Shown: in pieces, positions 13,401-25,600 of the stretch
How the letters are laid out: every line of letters begins with the position of its first letter
Numbering within the stretch: position 1 is the stretch's first letter
From: Raffaelea ambrosiae
Taxonomy: Eukaryota; Ascomycota; Sordariomycetes; Ophiostomatales; Ophiostomataceae
DNA: 64,000 nucleotides
Assembly: GCA_002778195.1 (NCBI GenBank)
Contig: PCDI01000012.1
Location: 62,001-126,000, forward strand
Reading direction: 5' to 3'
Notes under the pieces: model-generated
Databases searched by the model: none
Seen by the model: only the letters and a program-made list of their open reading frames with translations
Told to the model about the DNA's origin: nothing
Translations under genes and position numbers: made by a program

Positions 13401-14268
13401 CGGGCATTTATCCAAAAGCAAAAGGCTCTTCGTTATTTGCATGTGTGGGGTATGGCAAGAAAAGCCACAGATGCTTCTGCGAAGGGCCAGTATATTGAGC
13501 TGACGACGACCGTTTTTGTGTTCTTGTGGGGTAGAGCGGGAATCTCATAGAGAGACGAGCTAGGCAATGGTGCCGGATGTCAGTGTAGCCGAGTGAATAT
13601 GGCAGGATACATGTGTAGATGATAGCTCTTTAAATGAAAAAGAGAAAAAAAAAACCACGAAAAGGTAATAAAAAACGACAGAGAGTGAAATCGTCCCGTC
13701 AAAAACATCGTCGTCTTTGCTTAGGAATAGAAAATGGCATGCCAAGGCACATTTTCTTTCGGACACGACTCAAGAAAAGCCGAGAAAGGTTAACTCAATG
13801 AAGCTTTTTCTTCTGGTTTACAAGCGCCAAGAGTTGGCAATGTTCAGATGTGTTTTGCCAGTATCCGGGAGTTGTTTACCCCAGCTGATCGTTCTTTGTA
13901 ATAGGCGTAGACAGTAACGACATGATATGCAGCTTACCATCAGCTAAGACTTGACACACACATATAGAGAGAGGGATTCGCATGCGTCTAATTCTGGCAC
14001 CCTCGCGTGCTCGGTTACTTTGTTCTGGGGCGTGTGCTTATTTCCCCCCAAATATATGGTGCACTGAAGAGTGAGCCGTTCCCTCAGACCGGCTTGGCTC
14101 TTGGAACGGGCTGTTTCGGCAAAGCTTCTAAGAAAAGAAGAAGAGAAACCCCCGCTTGTTGGGGATCTTCTGTATTAGAGGTGTATAATTTCACGCCCTG
14201 CTTGAGTAGAAGGCGAAAATCAACAAACACAGAAAACCCTCCCATCCAAAAAAGTAGAGAGAAGACAT
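10436..14268. other. Intergenic, no gene found
   Basis: 3.8 kb between the convergent MFS and SDR genes. There are homopolymer runs (T near 11492 and 12031; A near 11026) and scattered short frames with no domain. It reads as non-coding, possibly decayed repeat DNA, but I see no terminal repeats or transposase motifs. Confidence 0.5.
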
Positions 14269-15355
14269 TCAAAAGTTTGCCAATGTTTCCTCCGTAAAAG
14301 CCCACAAATTTCTGGCCAGCTCCGGGTCCAACGCCACTTTGTCCAGGATCTTGTTATTGAACACGCCAATCGGGTAATAGAGACCACCATTGACCAATTC
14401 ACTGCGCCTTGCGCCAGCCGCCGCCCACACCTGGCTCAGACATCCCTGCTCTGGCGTGAGCATGACCACGCCTTGGATCCAATTACTGAAGTATACAACA
14501 AGCCGCTTCAAGAAGCTTTGACTGTTTACCAAGTCCGTCTGTACCACGCCGGGATGGACTGAGACGAACATGATTTCAGGGTGGAGTTTGGCCAGTTCGC
14601 GAGCGTAGACGATGTTGGCCAACTTGCCTTGTCTGGTGTGTGTGTGTGTCAGCGTCATCATCCTTTTTGGGAACGTTTGTTTTCAACTGGGCCTACCCGT
14701 AACGGACAAAGGACCCCATAAACATGTCCATGGTTGTTTGCAGCTTGTCAAACATGATGCCATATCCAAGCTGGGCCTTCCAGCCCTCGGAGCTCAGACA
14801 GACCACGCGGACTTCGGAATTGGGTTCGGCGGCCGTCGTTTTCAGGACGGGCAGAAAATACTGTATAATCATAGCATGGGCAATGTGATTGACGGCAAAC
14901 TGCAATTCGTAGCCGTCTTTGGAAAGGGCAGGCGGTTTCGTCATGATGCCGGCATTGCACATCAGCATGTCCAGACGGGCGTGGGTGAACTTGGGGAGTG
15001 CCGCCTTGACCGTGCGAAGCGAGGTCATATCCATCTCCAAAAAAGTCATGGGCACCTCCTTGCCATTATTCTTCTCCTTCGCTTCGCTGATCAGTGACTC
15101 GGCCGCTTTGGTATTCCGGCCGCTAAAGTAGATGTGTTCTGGCTGATGTGGTGCCAGGGCAAGAATGGATTCTCTGCCCAAGCCAGCGGTGCCTAGGAAT
15201 GACAACGACCAAAAAAAAAAAAAGTCAGGAATGATGTCATATAGTACAAGGGACGGCAAAGCGAACATACCGCCGGTGACGAAGAGAACCTTGCCCTGCA
15301 ATGACGGGATGTCCTTTGCAGGGTTGAAATCGACGTGCCCCAGTAACTGAGGCAT
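14269..15355 (-). CDS. Short-chain dehydrogenase/reductase (retinol-dehydrogenase-like)
   Basis: NAD(P)-dependent oxidoreductase with a Rossmann fold. Model on the minus strand: exons 15355-15271, 15192-14697 and 14632-14269 (314 aa). Splicing restores the cofactor motif TGGTAGLG at residues 27-34, which straddles intron 1, and the active site Y193-GQG-K197, which straddles intron 2. Both joins therefore support the model. Also present are MCNAG, the NHIAHA helix, the VVCLSSEG strand carrying the catalytic Ser, and VHPGVVQTDL. The sequence resembles fungal SDRs annotated as retinol dehydrogenase-like or WWOX-like; substrate unknown. It is transcribed away from the bZIP gene at 15844, so the two may share control. 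Length is normal for a classical/extended SDR. Confidence 0.9.
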
Positions 15356-15843
15356 TTTGAAGAGCAGAGCAGAGACAAATTTTAGAGAAAAAAAAAATGA
15401 ATTTTTTCTGAACAAACAGACCGATTCTGGGGATCTTGCAGGCATTCTTTTTTTCTTCTTCTCTTCTTCGCGGCACCTCGCTGTTGTCTTTTATAACTAC
15501 ACATAGCTCTGGGAGCCTCGTTGTGTAAGCCACGCAACTTTCCCAAAGCAGTAAGAGGTAGCACAGGCATGGAGAAGACATCTCCACGCTAAACCCAAAT
15601 AGTTTCTAGCGCGTCAGCATTCTCCAGCTGTCTGTCGGAGCAGGATAACATTCCGGACGCCGGAGTGCGAGAGTCCAACCTCTGATACGTCTACTGCTAC
15701 TTGTCTATGGACAAGATCCACTCACGCAACGTCGTTGTCTTCCTTGGGAAAGATCTCCTTCGCGAATTCAACACAAGACTACACACTTGATTTCGAACAC
15801 AACCAAATATACTGCAAAAAAAGGCCTAAAACAAGATAGTTAC
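15356..15843. promoter_or_regulatory. Shared divergent promoter region (SDR / bZIP)
   Basis: 488 bp separate the SDR start codon (minus) from the proposed bZIP start codon (plus). Both 5' ends must be driven from here. I see no single convincing TATA box. The assignment rests on gene geometry and on the bZIP start, which is itself provisional. Confidence 0.5.
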
Positions 15844-16903
15844 ATGGCGACGCAGGCCCAGAGGATCCCGGAGGTACCATGATAAATTCCGGCGCTTTGC
15901 ATGAATCAGTCTGCTTGCTGCTTGTGGAGACAGGGTAGCAGGCTTGTCCAAGAGTGCCATTGTACTGACGGATTGGACAGACAGAAAAGATTGTGCCCGG
16001 CAAGGCCAAAGACAGCGAAGATGGCGACGGGCCAGAAGCCGAGGACGCAGCCGAGAGGAGAAGGAGACAGAACCGGACAAACCAGCGAGCATTTCGTAAG
16101 ACCCTTACGTTTTTTTTTTTTTTTTTTTTTGGTTATTTTCCCCCCTTCTTCTTTTGTTGCGCACATATCCGGTGGAATGTCAATCTAAAATGTAGTCGCC
16201 CAGGACGCCGGAAAGCTATCAAAGCGTCTCGAGAGGCGTTGGCATCTGCAGACACAGTGAGTGTGGACCACCCCATATGGTTTGGAATGGATGGCATGGG
16301 CCCTGAACCATTTGCTGGATGGACGGGGCACCTGAGAATAGATTGGCGGTCTTCCCTTGTGCCAGCCGGAGAAGAAGGCTGTTTTCATATTTTGCCGGGG
16401 CAAAAAAAAAAANNNNNNNNNNNNNNNNNNNNNNNNNNNNNNNNNNNNNNNNNNNNNNNNNNNNNNNNNNNNNNNNNNNNNNNNNNNNNNNNNNNNNNNN
16501 NNNNNNNNNNNNNNNNNAAAAGAGTACCGGGTTCTGGGTGCTGAAGCCCATAGCCGAGCCGGTCGCTTCGGCTTCTTCGCAGGCCGTCGTTGGGCCTGCT
16601 GCTCCTGCGGCCACCATGGCCACACACTCGTCCTCTCTTCCTTGGGCCATCCCGCCCCTGCTGTACTACGTCTCCGTCAGTGAAGGCCTGCGCGAGCGCA
16701 TGCTGTGGACCAACGCGCCTGCCGCCCTCCTCCACCGCTTGTTCCCGCTCTCGCCAGACCATCGCCTGATCACGCTCATCCAGTACAACGCCCTGCGCGG
16801 CCTGCTCACCAATTACGGTATTTTGAAAGTGGTGCAACAGGTTGTGCCCACCGAGTGTGGCCTCGATAAGATCATTGAAGAGCTGTGGCCGAGCAGTTCA
16901 AGT

Positions 16904-16940
<37 letters not shown>

Positions 16941-17308
16941 ATGCGCCCACGTCCGTCCCCGAGGCCCTGCAGCTGACCGCCCTCCAGCGGGCCATGCCCG
17001 ACCGTCCTCTCTGGATCGACGGCGTCGCGTCGGCACCTCTGCGCGACAACCTGCTCCGCCACCTGGCCACGATCGACGAGGACGATTTCTGCGACGACAT
17101 CTCGGGCGGGCTCTACGACGGGTTCTGTGATGTGGACAAGCGGGGGCTGATTGTGTGGGGGGACCCGTGGCGGCCGGACGGGTGGGAGGTGACGGAAGGG
17201 TTTGCGGCCAAATGGGGGTTCCTGCTCCGGGGGTGTACGGACCTGATGGACGCGACGAACTGGTGGCGGGAGCAGCGCGGGGAGGAGCCGCTGACGATGG
17301 ACGTGTAA
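15844..17308 (+). CDS. bZIP transcription factor with C-terminal DUF3425 domain
   Basis: Fungal nuclear DNA-binding regulator. Proposed model: exons 15844-15873, 15981-16095, 16204-16256 and 16583-17308 (307 aa, every phase consistent). The basic region at residues 36-52 reads ERRRRQNRTNQRAFRRRK and has the bZIP N-x7-R spacing; the second join creates its end. No clear leucine zipper follows. The C-terminal half is the DUF3425 domain: LITLIQYNALRGLL, LWIDGVASAPLRDNL, GLIVWGDPWRPDGWEVTEGF and a final WGFLLRGCTDLMDATNWW. A polyserine tract (AGC repeats) sits between them. The 105-N assembly gap (16413-16517) falls in the third intron of this model, which starts with a perfect GTGAGT at 16257, so the coding sequence may be complete. 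If the acceptor lies in the gap, up to ~20 more residues precede 16583. The first exon and start are the weakest part. A role controlling the adjacent SDR is inference. Confidence 0.8.
16413..16517. other. Assembly gap (105 N)
   Basis: Run of N preceded by a poly-A tract and followed by AAAAGAG. The flanking homopolymer probably broke the assembly. The gap lies inside the proposed third intron of the bZIP gene. Confidence 0.98.
16901..16936 (+). repeat. (AGC)n microsatellite encoding polyserine
   Basis: About 11 consecutive AGC units, plus AGT/TCA serine codons just before them, give a run of roughly 14 Ser between the two halves of DUF3425. It is likely length-variable between strains. Confidence 0.9.
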
Positions 17309-17310
17309 GA

Positions 17311-17354
17311 GGAGAGAGAGAGAGAGAGAGAGAGAGTGTGTGTGTGTGTGTGTA
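17311..17354. repeat. (GA)n-(GT)n compound dinucleotide repeat
   Basis: Begins 3 bases after the bZIP stop codon: about 12 GA units running directly into about 10 GT/TG units, in the 3' UTR. Confidence 0.95.
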
Positions 17355-18690
17355 TCGCACAGTTGCATGGGCTAGGTCTAGGTTTGCGTGCACAGCAGAG
17401 CAGCCATTCGTTGTTTCCGATGTTCCGATGTTCCGTGTGCCGAGTGTTGTCTGTAATATACAGTGTTGCCAAAAGGGAGGAGTGACAAGCAGATCGTGCG
17501 AATCACCAGCTGGTTTTGGCAGCCCAGGATCGGCCTGGAAACTAAGGTTAATACGATTGCGTAACGAATAACAGATCAGAAACGAACAGATCAGAAACGC
17601 CGTGGATCTCTCCGAGTTGCCCGATGGGTCATGTGGAGGTACTCGAGAACAGGATGGGCCATTGGCCTCGTCAACTTTGGAGCTGTGCTTTCTGCCGGCC
17701 GTGTTTGGGAACCATACACAGCCAGTGCTGGAGGGCGGCCAGAGGGCGGCACGAGGCCAGCAAAGCGAGGCCTGCGGGATACTTGCTCATATACCCAGGT
17801 GCGACACATGCAACACACGTACACATGCAGAACCAGTGTACTTGGTGTGTTCAGATGCGTGTCGTTCCACTGTCTGTTGTGGTCCCTTTCTAGACGGGAC
17901 GTGGTGATGTGCTGTGTGCAAGACAACAAGGCAATATACGTCAGTCACATACTGGGCTGCACGACGGGTCTGTACTCGCTCCAACACGTCCTGTCCTGGT
18001 ACTTGCATGCATGCACAGACCCATGTTCTCGTTCTCCGCGGAAACGACGATCACCTCCCATGAAAGAGGCATGCTTGTGCCGAAGTCGACTACTACATAG
18101 TATATATGCATATCGGACCACCAGGTGGTTGACCAGGTAGTAGTTGGTTTATTGTTTGCATGCGAGGCCAGAGAGTACCACGCCAATTGGCCGAGACCAG
18201 TTCAGAACAGACTCCATTACAAGAGGGCTTCCGGCAAGTTGCAAATCCCGTCATCCGAAATACAGGATCGTCCAAGGCAAAGCTAAAAAGCCGAGTTTTA
18301 CAGAGAAAGGTATTTTTTGGGGAAACACAAACGTCCGGGACCAGCAAGCAAGGGGCGAGGCGGCTTTGCCACCTTCAATACGATAAAGTACGCAGACGTA
18401 GACGGTAGTGTCGACCGTATATGCGACCCAGGCACCAGCTGACCATGGGTGTTGTTGGCTGGCAACGTCCGATTTCCACAGACGAACCCTGCAACTCTGT
18501 CCCATGCAAGATCCAATTTTTTTTTTTCTTGTTGTTCTCCTCTCGTGTGCGGGCACAGTCTGGACCTGTCCTCGCTGATCTCGCTTGTTCGGACTCGATC
18601 GCCCATGCCATGTGTGCCAAGACCGAAAAATGAACTGCAAGGACCGCAAAAACAGAAAGAAGTGCAGTTGCGTGCTCGGACACAAATAGA

Positions 18691-18790
18691 TGTACTACAT
18701 AGTATTATGCTGGTTGTGTAGTTATGTACTTTGTAGTTAGTCGTGCAGTACGTAGTTGGTTACTAATTACATAGTATGTAGTTAGCTAAC
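18691..18790. repeat. Cluster of TAGTTA / CTACATAGTA elements
   Basis: Within 100 bp occur TGTACTACATAGTA, TAGTTATGTACT, TTGTAGTTAG, TACGTAGTTGGTTACT and TTACATAGTATGTAGTTAG. The sequence is AT-rich and palindromic in character, built on the inverted repeat CTACATA/TATGTAG. Similar single copies occur at 18091, 19521, 35635, 39438 and 61735. Confidence 0.7.
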
Positions 18791-19520
18791 CTGCTTCCGG
18801 CCCTGCAGCAGTTCTGGCAGCGATTCTAGACCACAATTGGTGTCTGCTGTGACGCTGTGACGATCTTTCCTCCTTTTTATGGGAGAGACTCTGTCGGTTG
18901 ATCGTCCCGTCTGGGGAGGCTGACCCTGTAATGTCTTACCTCGCATTCTCACCGTCCTTTATCAGTCTTCCATCAGTCTTCCGGGCAGGGTGTGCTGCGC
19001 TGCCCGCCCCCCCTGGGGGTTTCTGCCCCAGATCGGGCACGGCTTGGAACGGTCGCCTCGGGGAGAGAATCTGGACAGAACAGCCAAATGGCCACCTGCT
19101 GTTTGCAAGGCAGCCTAAGAGTGCTTTTGTGTTTTGTTTTTGGTTTGTTTTTGTTTTTGGTTCTCGGCGAGCTTATTTGGACGTCGAGGACCGGTTGTCT
19201 CTCGTCTCTGGCCGAGAAACAGAATAATAGAACAGGCACACAGAAAGCCGAGACAGGTCTTGCTTCTCGTGCTGTCTCTGCTGACTGTCCTGCCAGACCG
19301 ACATTTGCTTTCTTTCGCACGCGCAGCACATGCACGATAGATTACCAGCGGACGCGCCAGGACGAGATTGGGCGACGTGGTGCTCTCTCGTTGAGAGCTC
19401 TGGTGCTGTTTGCTGTCTCTTGGTGTCTCTTGGTGTCAAAGACAACCCCAAACGATTCCCCTATTATTGCTTTTTCTCGGCGGCAACACGATGGACAATG
19501 CAGTGAACAGGAGGAAATCA

Positions 19521-19560
19521 CTAACTAGTTACTACACTACATAGTATGTAGTTAGTTAAC
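19521..19560. repeat. Palindromic element CTACATA-G-TATGTAG
   Basis: Contains a perfect 7-bp inverted repeat with a 1-base spacer (CTACATAGTATGTAG), flanked by TAGTTACTACA on the left and GTTAGTTAAC on the right. This is the cleanest copy of the family in the window. Confidence 0.75.
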
Positions 19561-20899
19561 GGGTGTGGGTCACCGCCGGTCTGGCGGTCCTAGTGTCTTG
19601 CGATTAGTTAGTTACAAGGTGTTGTATGGTCTGTGCTGCTCTTTTTTTTTTCTTTTTTTTTCCCTCCAAAAATGGCCGACTCTCATATTTCCCCATCTTC
19701 TCATCCTTCGCTCTTGCCAACACAGCGCCGATACAGCCGGCCACCTGCCCCCTGCTAAGCCCATGTGCTGCGGCCAAAAAATCCAGCGAGGCCATTTTTG
19801 AAACCAATCATGATTTCTATTTCTGTCCCTGCGTCGTGTTCTTTCCCTTTTCGGCGCTGCCCAGCAGGTCTTGCGTGCTCCTTCCCTCTGTAGCACGAAT
19901 AGGCTTCGACACCGTACGGTTCCTTCCTCCTCTGCAGCATGAGCAGTTGGAGGCTCCTTCCCTCTGTGGATATTTGTGTAATAGTCTAAGGGAAAAAAAG
20001 TTTGTTTCTTATTCTTATGCTTTTTTACTGGGTCTCGCGATCGCGTGGACAAAAAAAATAAGAGAAAGCAATCAAAAAAAAAAAAGGTTAGCCTCGACTT
20101 TGGCTTCACTTCTTGTTTTCGTTTCGGGCGCCTCCCTGTTCGTGTTCCTTCTTCACTAGGGTCTCGACAAGACCGCCCTGGTGGCTGCATGTGTTTGCCA
20201 TGCTCGCTACGCGCACCCGCTATTACCATACTATAGTAGTACTATGTACGAGTACTTCCTCTACTAGCTCCACCCCCTTTTTATTTTCATTCTGTGCTCT
20301 CTTTGTGCATCGCGTTCGGGCACCATCCAGGAAGCTGCGTCGACTAGTGGGGGTTTCCTGCTTCTGTTCCCTTCTTTGAAGCTGGCCTGTTTTGCTTCTT
20401 CGGTCTCGCCCTCCTGTCCCCTGTCTTTGGCAGTCTTGTGTGTTGTCTTTCTGTCTGTCTGTCTGTCTTGCCTGTCTTTCTCATGCCTGTCACGCCTTTC
20501 AAGGCCAGCAACCAGTCCTCGGCGACATCTGGGCCGCTCTATCCATGCTCTGCTCGTATTCCTGTGTCTCGTTGTCTCTGCTGCTACCCTTTTTTTTTTT
20601 TGTTTTTTTTTTTGTTTTTGCGCTCTCTCCACGCCATCTTGGCTTGCCCTGACACCACATCCCTGCAACCTCCACGCCGCCCGCTGTTTCCAAGTCCTGG
20701 TGGCTCATCGCCCCGGCCCATCCTCTGGCTGATGCCCTGGCCGTCTTAGGGCCGCCTGCTTCGCCATCGTACGCTTCTATTCCTTCCCCCCTTCGCGCCA
20801 CTACCGCATCCTCCTTGTTTGGCGCGGTCGATTCCGCCCCTGGCACTCCACTCTGGGCCACTCTGGGCCACTGCTTTGTCTTCTTTGTATCCTCTGTCT

Positions 20900-20990
20900 G
20901 CCATACCCGGCCTGCCTGCCATGCCCGGCCTGCCTGCCATGCCGGCTATGCCTGCTATGCCTGCTATGCCCGCTATGCCTGCTATGCCAC
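20900..20990. repeat. Minisatellite, period 9 (18) bp
   Basis: Two near-copies of an 18-bp unit (GCCTGCCTGCCATGCCCG) run into at least five copies of CCTGCTATG with single-base variants. It lies in the C/T-rich upstream region of the 22615 gene. Confidence 0.85.
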
Positions 20991-22182
20991 CCTGAGATCC
21001 CACGATGCATGCTGCAGGCCTGGTTTTTCGGCATTCTTCTGGGCATGCCAGGTTATGCTGCCAAATATTGGACGAACAACGGACTCGCAGTCTCTATTTA
21101 ATCACGGAGAAGCCCGGTAAGCCATCTCGGACCCTGCTGGTCTGTTGTCGTGCTCCCCCCCCCTCTTCGCTTGTCGGCTTCCTGACCTATGACCAGCTCC
21201 TTGCATCACCCTTGCTTCTTGTTTCTTGCCTTGTCCCACTTTCTTTCAAGACTGATAGCCAACCGTTCTGACAAAGAGACAAAGCCCAAGACGCCGTGCC
21301 GACTGCATTCAACCCAGCGGACCCCCCCGCAGCATCCAGCGACTTTTCGATTTTCTTTTCGATTTCTTCTTCTTTTTTCTTACCCTGTTCATCTTTCGGT
21401 CTTTTGGCCTGTCTGCGACCGCTTTGCGAACAAACATCCTGCTTCTTCTGCCTGGCCCTCCTCGCCCAGTTGCGCCTTGTGTTCCCTCAGATCTCGAAAC
21501 TCCCGCCTAGCCAGTTCCTGGCTAGCCCCAACGTCCAAACTCTGCGTGTGGATACGCCTTCCCCTTAAAACTGCGCTGGAAGACTCCACGAAGTGACATC
21601 AGCCCTTTTCAGCCCGGCAGTGGGAGAAACGCTGGGAGAAACGCTGGGAGAAACTCGCACACCCCTCCCTGAGACAGGACTGCAACGAAGGCGACGAAAG
21701 CAACGAGAATTACGAAAGCAACACGAGCTCGCCCGGAGAATATCAATACCGAGCGTTTCCGCTCCTCGTTTCCTCATTTTCTGCATTTTCTGTCTATCCG
21801 CAACATCCTCCCATCTGCCTCTCTCGTTTCTTTTTTTACTCTCGCGCTTGCCCATCCGGCCAATCCCATGACGTTGACCGTCATCTCGACCCTCGTTTGA
21901 CCTGCTCTTCTCGCCTAAATTCGATCCTCGTTGCTTTTTCCACGCGCACACCCCCTTCTTCTTTTTTTGCCTGCTCTCTGGCCCACCCCCCCCTGGAAGT
22001 GCTCTCATTTCATTCACCCTTCCTGCCAAGCGCCCACCGAAAGCGTACTGGGTCAACGCTCGTTTTTTTTTTCATTGTTTTTGGGGCGGTCTCGTTTGTT
22101 CTGGATCTGCCGTCGCTCGTCTCTGTTTCTGGACTCTTGCTCCTGTGGAGTCTGCCTGAGCGCGCACTTACAAGGCCATAAC

Positions 22183-22240
22183 TGGCCCATACAGCCCATA
22201 CAGCCCATACAACGTCATACACGCCATACTTGCCGTATAC
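22183..22240. repeat. Minisatellite, period ~10 bp (GCCCATACA)
   Basis: Three good copies of CCCATACAGC followed by degenerate copies (CGTCATACA, CGCCATAC, GCCGTATAC), about 370 bp upstream of the 22615 start codon. Confidence 0.8.
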
Positions 22241-22614
22241 GGTACATGACAGCACGATACGACTCACCGCGCACCCGCTCTCGTCCGCGCCCGCCCATCT
22301 TCACACGCCTGCCCGCACGCCAGCCCTCATCCTCTCGCCCCCCTGCAAGGCACCCAATTGCTCCGGTCTGTCTGGGGACAGCAAGCACTCTATTCTCCAT
22401 TTTGTGCTTTCTTCTTGTTCCGCTAGCTCCCCGTTCTTTTTAATATCCCCTCTCTTTATTCACTCGCCGTCTTGAGAGCGTCCTGAGTGCCGCAGTAAGA
22501 TACTTCTGGTCTTCTGTCCGGCCTTTCTTTTATTTCTTTTGTCTGCTGCCCGTGTTCTGCCATCGACACAGCAACGAGAGCGCCTCCCTTCTCTCTCCTC
22601 CTCCCACCATCATC

Positions 22615-25600
22615 ATGGCGGCTACGACTAGCTTCGGTGCCCCAAACCCACCTCAAACGGTGGACAGTTTCCAGAAAATGCTGGACCTAGAGAAGCGATA
22701 CAAGGTGCGAATCTCCACTTCTTAAACCCTCGTCTTAGCACATCAGCTCTTTTAGCTGCCCACCCCGTTTTTTAGTCGCCACGCTACTTCTGATCATCGT
22801 GTCGTTCCTGCATATCCCCCTTCACATGCAGAACAGTCCCTTCGCATTTCCCCTTCAGTGCCCCATGCCCCCCCATAGCGCTTGTAATCTCCCCTTTTCC
22901 CCCTTCGTGTGCAGCGGGCTCGTGTTCCTTCGCGAGCTTTTCTCTGCAGTCTCCTGTCAGCTGGCCGCGCAGCTTTTTCTCTCAGCTTTTTCTTTCAGCT
23001 TCTCTCTCAGCTTTTTTCTTGGCTTTTCTCTTGGGCTTTCTCTTAGCTTTCCCTTTCCTCTGCTACAACTATCCTGACGTCTCGGAGCTCGACCGCTGAT
23101 CTGACACATTTCCAACTGCAGCTTGCCAGGCTCCAGAACGCCCAGGCGTCACAGTCCGCAACCTCGTTCCATTCTCACATAAAGCCGCCTCCGTCTCTGC
23201 AGACACGGCGCCGGAAGTCCAGGGAGACGCTTTCCACGCAAAACCCCCAAGGAGATCTGCCTCTGCAGTCGCTGCCGCACACGAACCATTTGCGGTCTGT
23301 CCCTCCACTCTCCATCACCATTCCACCGACGCCAGGAAGCCGTGGCAAACAGCCGTCGCAAGTACAGCCCCAGACGCAGCCGCAGCCGCAGCCGCAGCCG
23401 CAGCAGCAAAAGCCGGCGCAAGCTGGAGAGAGCAGTATGACCGCAGGTATCGACCAGCGGCCCGGCGAGGCCCTGGATGACGACGATCTCACGCCTCGCG
23501 AGAAAGCCGTGACCTTCATGGCCCAGAGCGACGACGACGAGGACAGCATGTCCGACCGGTCCTCCATATGTCACTCGCCCAGCTGGGAGGGCTTCAACAA
23601 AAAGAAGGGCAAGAAGAAGAAGGGCGCGGCCAAGGACAAGTTTGACCACGACGCAAACAAGAACAAGAGGGCAAGCAACAGGCTGCAGAAGGCGCCGCCC
23701 CTGGACAGCATAAACACGGCTCCTCTTGTGCAAGACTCACGGCCAAGCACCTCTTCGACCCGACCTGCGTCCCAGGCAGGAAACAACAGACACACCTACA
23801 GCCATGCCCCGAGCGGCATGAACGGCAAAACCAACGGCAATGCATATCTCAGCGGCAACGGGAACATGAACGGCACCACTAGCATCAAGGCCAAAAAGAT
23901 GTCCGCCCCGATCCTGCTCCCGCCCGTCATTCCCGAGACTTGGGGGGTGGAGACAGGCGGCGGCCTGGGATTCAAAGACTTCCGATCGGCGGAGGCGGGG
24001 AAGCCCGCTATTCCCGCTGTCGCGGAGCCATCACGGGCTGTCGAGGAGACTCGCCATCGTCCCTCTAGCCGGCAAATGCTGCGGGACACAAGCCCTGCTG
24101 CACCGGCACCTGCACCGGCACCTGCACCGGCACACGAAAAGAAGCGCACGGCCGCGGGAAGCTCCACCGTGACGTCTGCTTCTGCAGCTGCGAGCCACGG
24201 CTCATCACCGACAGCGGCACCGCCCGTCCATGAAAAATCGCAGTATCCACCAACGTCGTCTCGGTCGCACACTGTGAAGACCGCACCATCTCCAAGCCCA
24301 ACCCGCCGAAACTCACTCGGTGCGAGGATAGGAGAAATGTCTCGGTTCTTCAAGCCTGAGATCCGGAGAAGCAACCAGAATTCGCGCCCTCCTCGTGCTT
24401 CGTCAGGCGACAGGGGCCGTGAGAAGAAGAGCTACGTGCGCCAGTCGCGAGAGCAGAGCATAGATCGGTCCATGGCCGGCTTGGAAGACGAGGCGATGTA
24501 CTATAATGCTGTCAACACATCTGATCAGGATAGTCCGCAGGAGGCCCACCCAGAATACTCGCGCCGGCCAAGCTCGTCTCAGTCCAGACTGGGACTGTTT
24601 TCCCGTTCCAAGCACGAGTCCAAGACGTCCATGGAGGTCCACACCGGCCACCACCAGCCTTACTCGCCTGACGAGCCACCAAGGACTGCCCAAAAGACGG
24701 CACCACCAGTCTCCATGAAAAACACCGAAATCGCAGCCAAGGCAAGAGAGTCGACCGACCACACCAGCCCAATTACCAAGTCGCAACCAACTACCAGCAT
24801 GGATCTCGAGACGCCTGCTGGTGGCCTCTTCTCAACTATTCGGTCCCGCATGAGCCGGCAGAGCAGCACCTCGAGCAGTTCTCCCACGAGCGCGACCCGT
24901 AGCTTCAGGGATAGGGCCAAAGACGCCATTCACACGCAACCCGGGGCCTCAACAAACCCGCTGTCTACGACGTCCAAGGCAACCCCTGCAAGCAGCTCGC
25001 AGACAACCATTGCTGCGCCCTCTGTAATGACATCTCAGAGCCTGCAGAGCGACCTTTCCAAGACACCCAAACAGACTCGCGTCCTTGGGGAGTGCAACTC
25101 CGAGACTACGACGGTGCAGACGGCGCAGGGAAGCAGCCGGCCATCTGAAGGATCATCGACTTCATCCTACCACGACGATTCGTCTCCGCCCCCTTCTCCA
25201 AACAGTACGCCCGATACTTCGAGACCACAATCGACCAAGGGCTTGTCTACGACTGTGGAGAGCGTCTCATCATCACCGGAAGAGCTGGTTGCCTCACAGA
25301 CACTGCACAGCGAGCAAACTGCGCCACGCTCATCTTCCAGTGGCCCTAGACAATTCGGGCTTCTTGGGACTCGCCCAGGCAACAAGAGCCGGGACAGCAG
25401 CATCGATCGGCCAAGCAGCAAGGGAAGGCAGACCAGCGAGGCAGAGAGGCCGGGAAGCCGCATGCACGTACTGGAAAGGATTGACCATGCTGAGAGTCGC
25501 GATCGAGCTGCAGACAATTCGCAATTCTCGCCGCCCAACACTGGCAATACCGTCAAGAGGATTTCCACCGACGACCGTGCTCCAGGGTCCCAGCGGCAGG

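Larger units (their letters stand above)
17309..22614. other. 5.3-kb intergenic region rich in short repeats
   Basis: No gene supported. 17.3-19.6 kb contains several copies of a CTACATA/TATGTAG palindromic element (separate entries). From ~19.6 kb to 22.6 kb the plus strand is strongly C/T-rich with TGTCTGTC, TTTTTCTTT and several minisatellites, consistent with a long promoter/leader for the gene starting at 22615. Frames here are low-complexity and lack domains. Confidence 0.5.
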
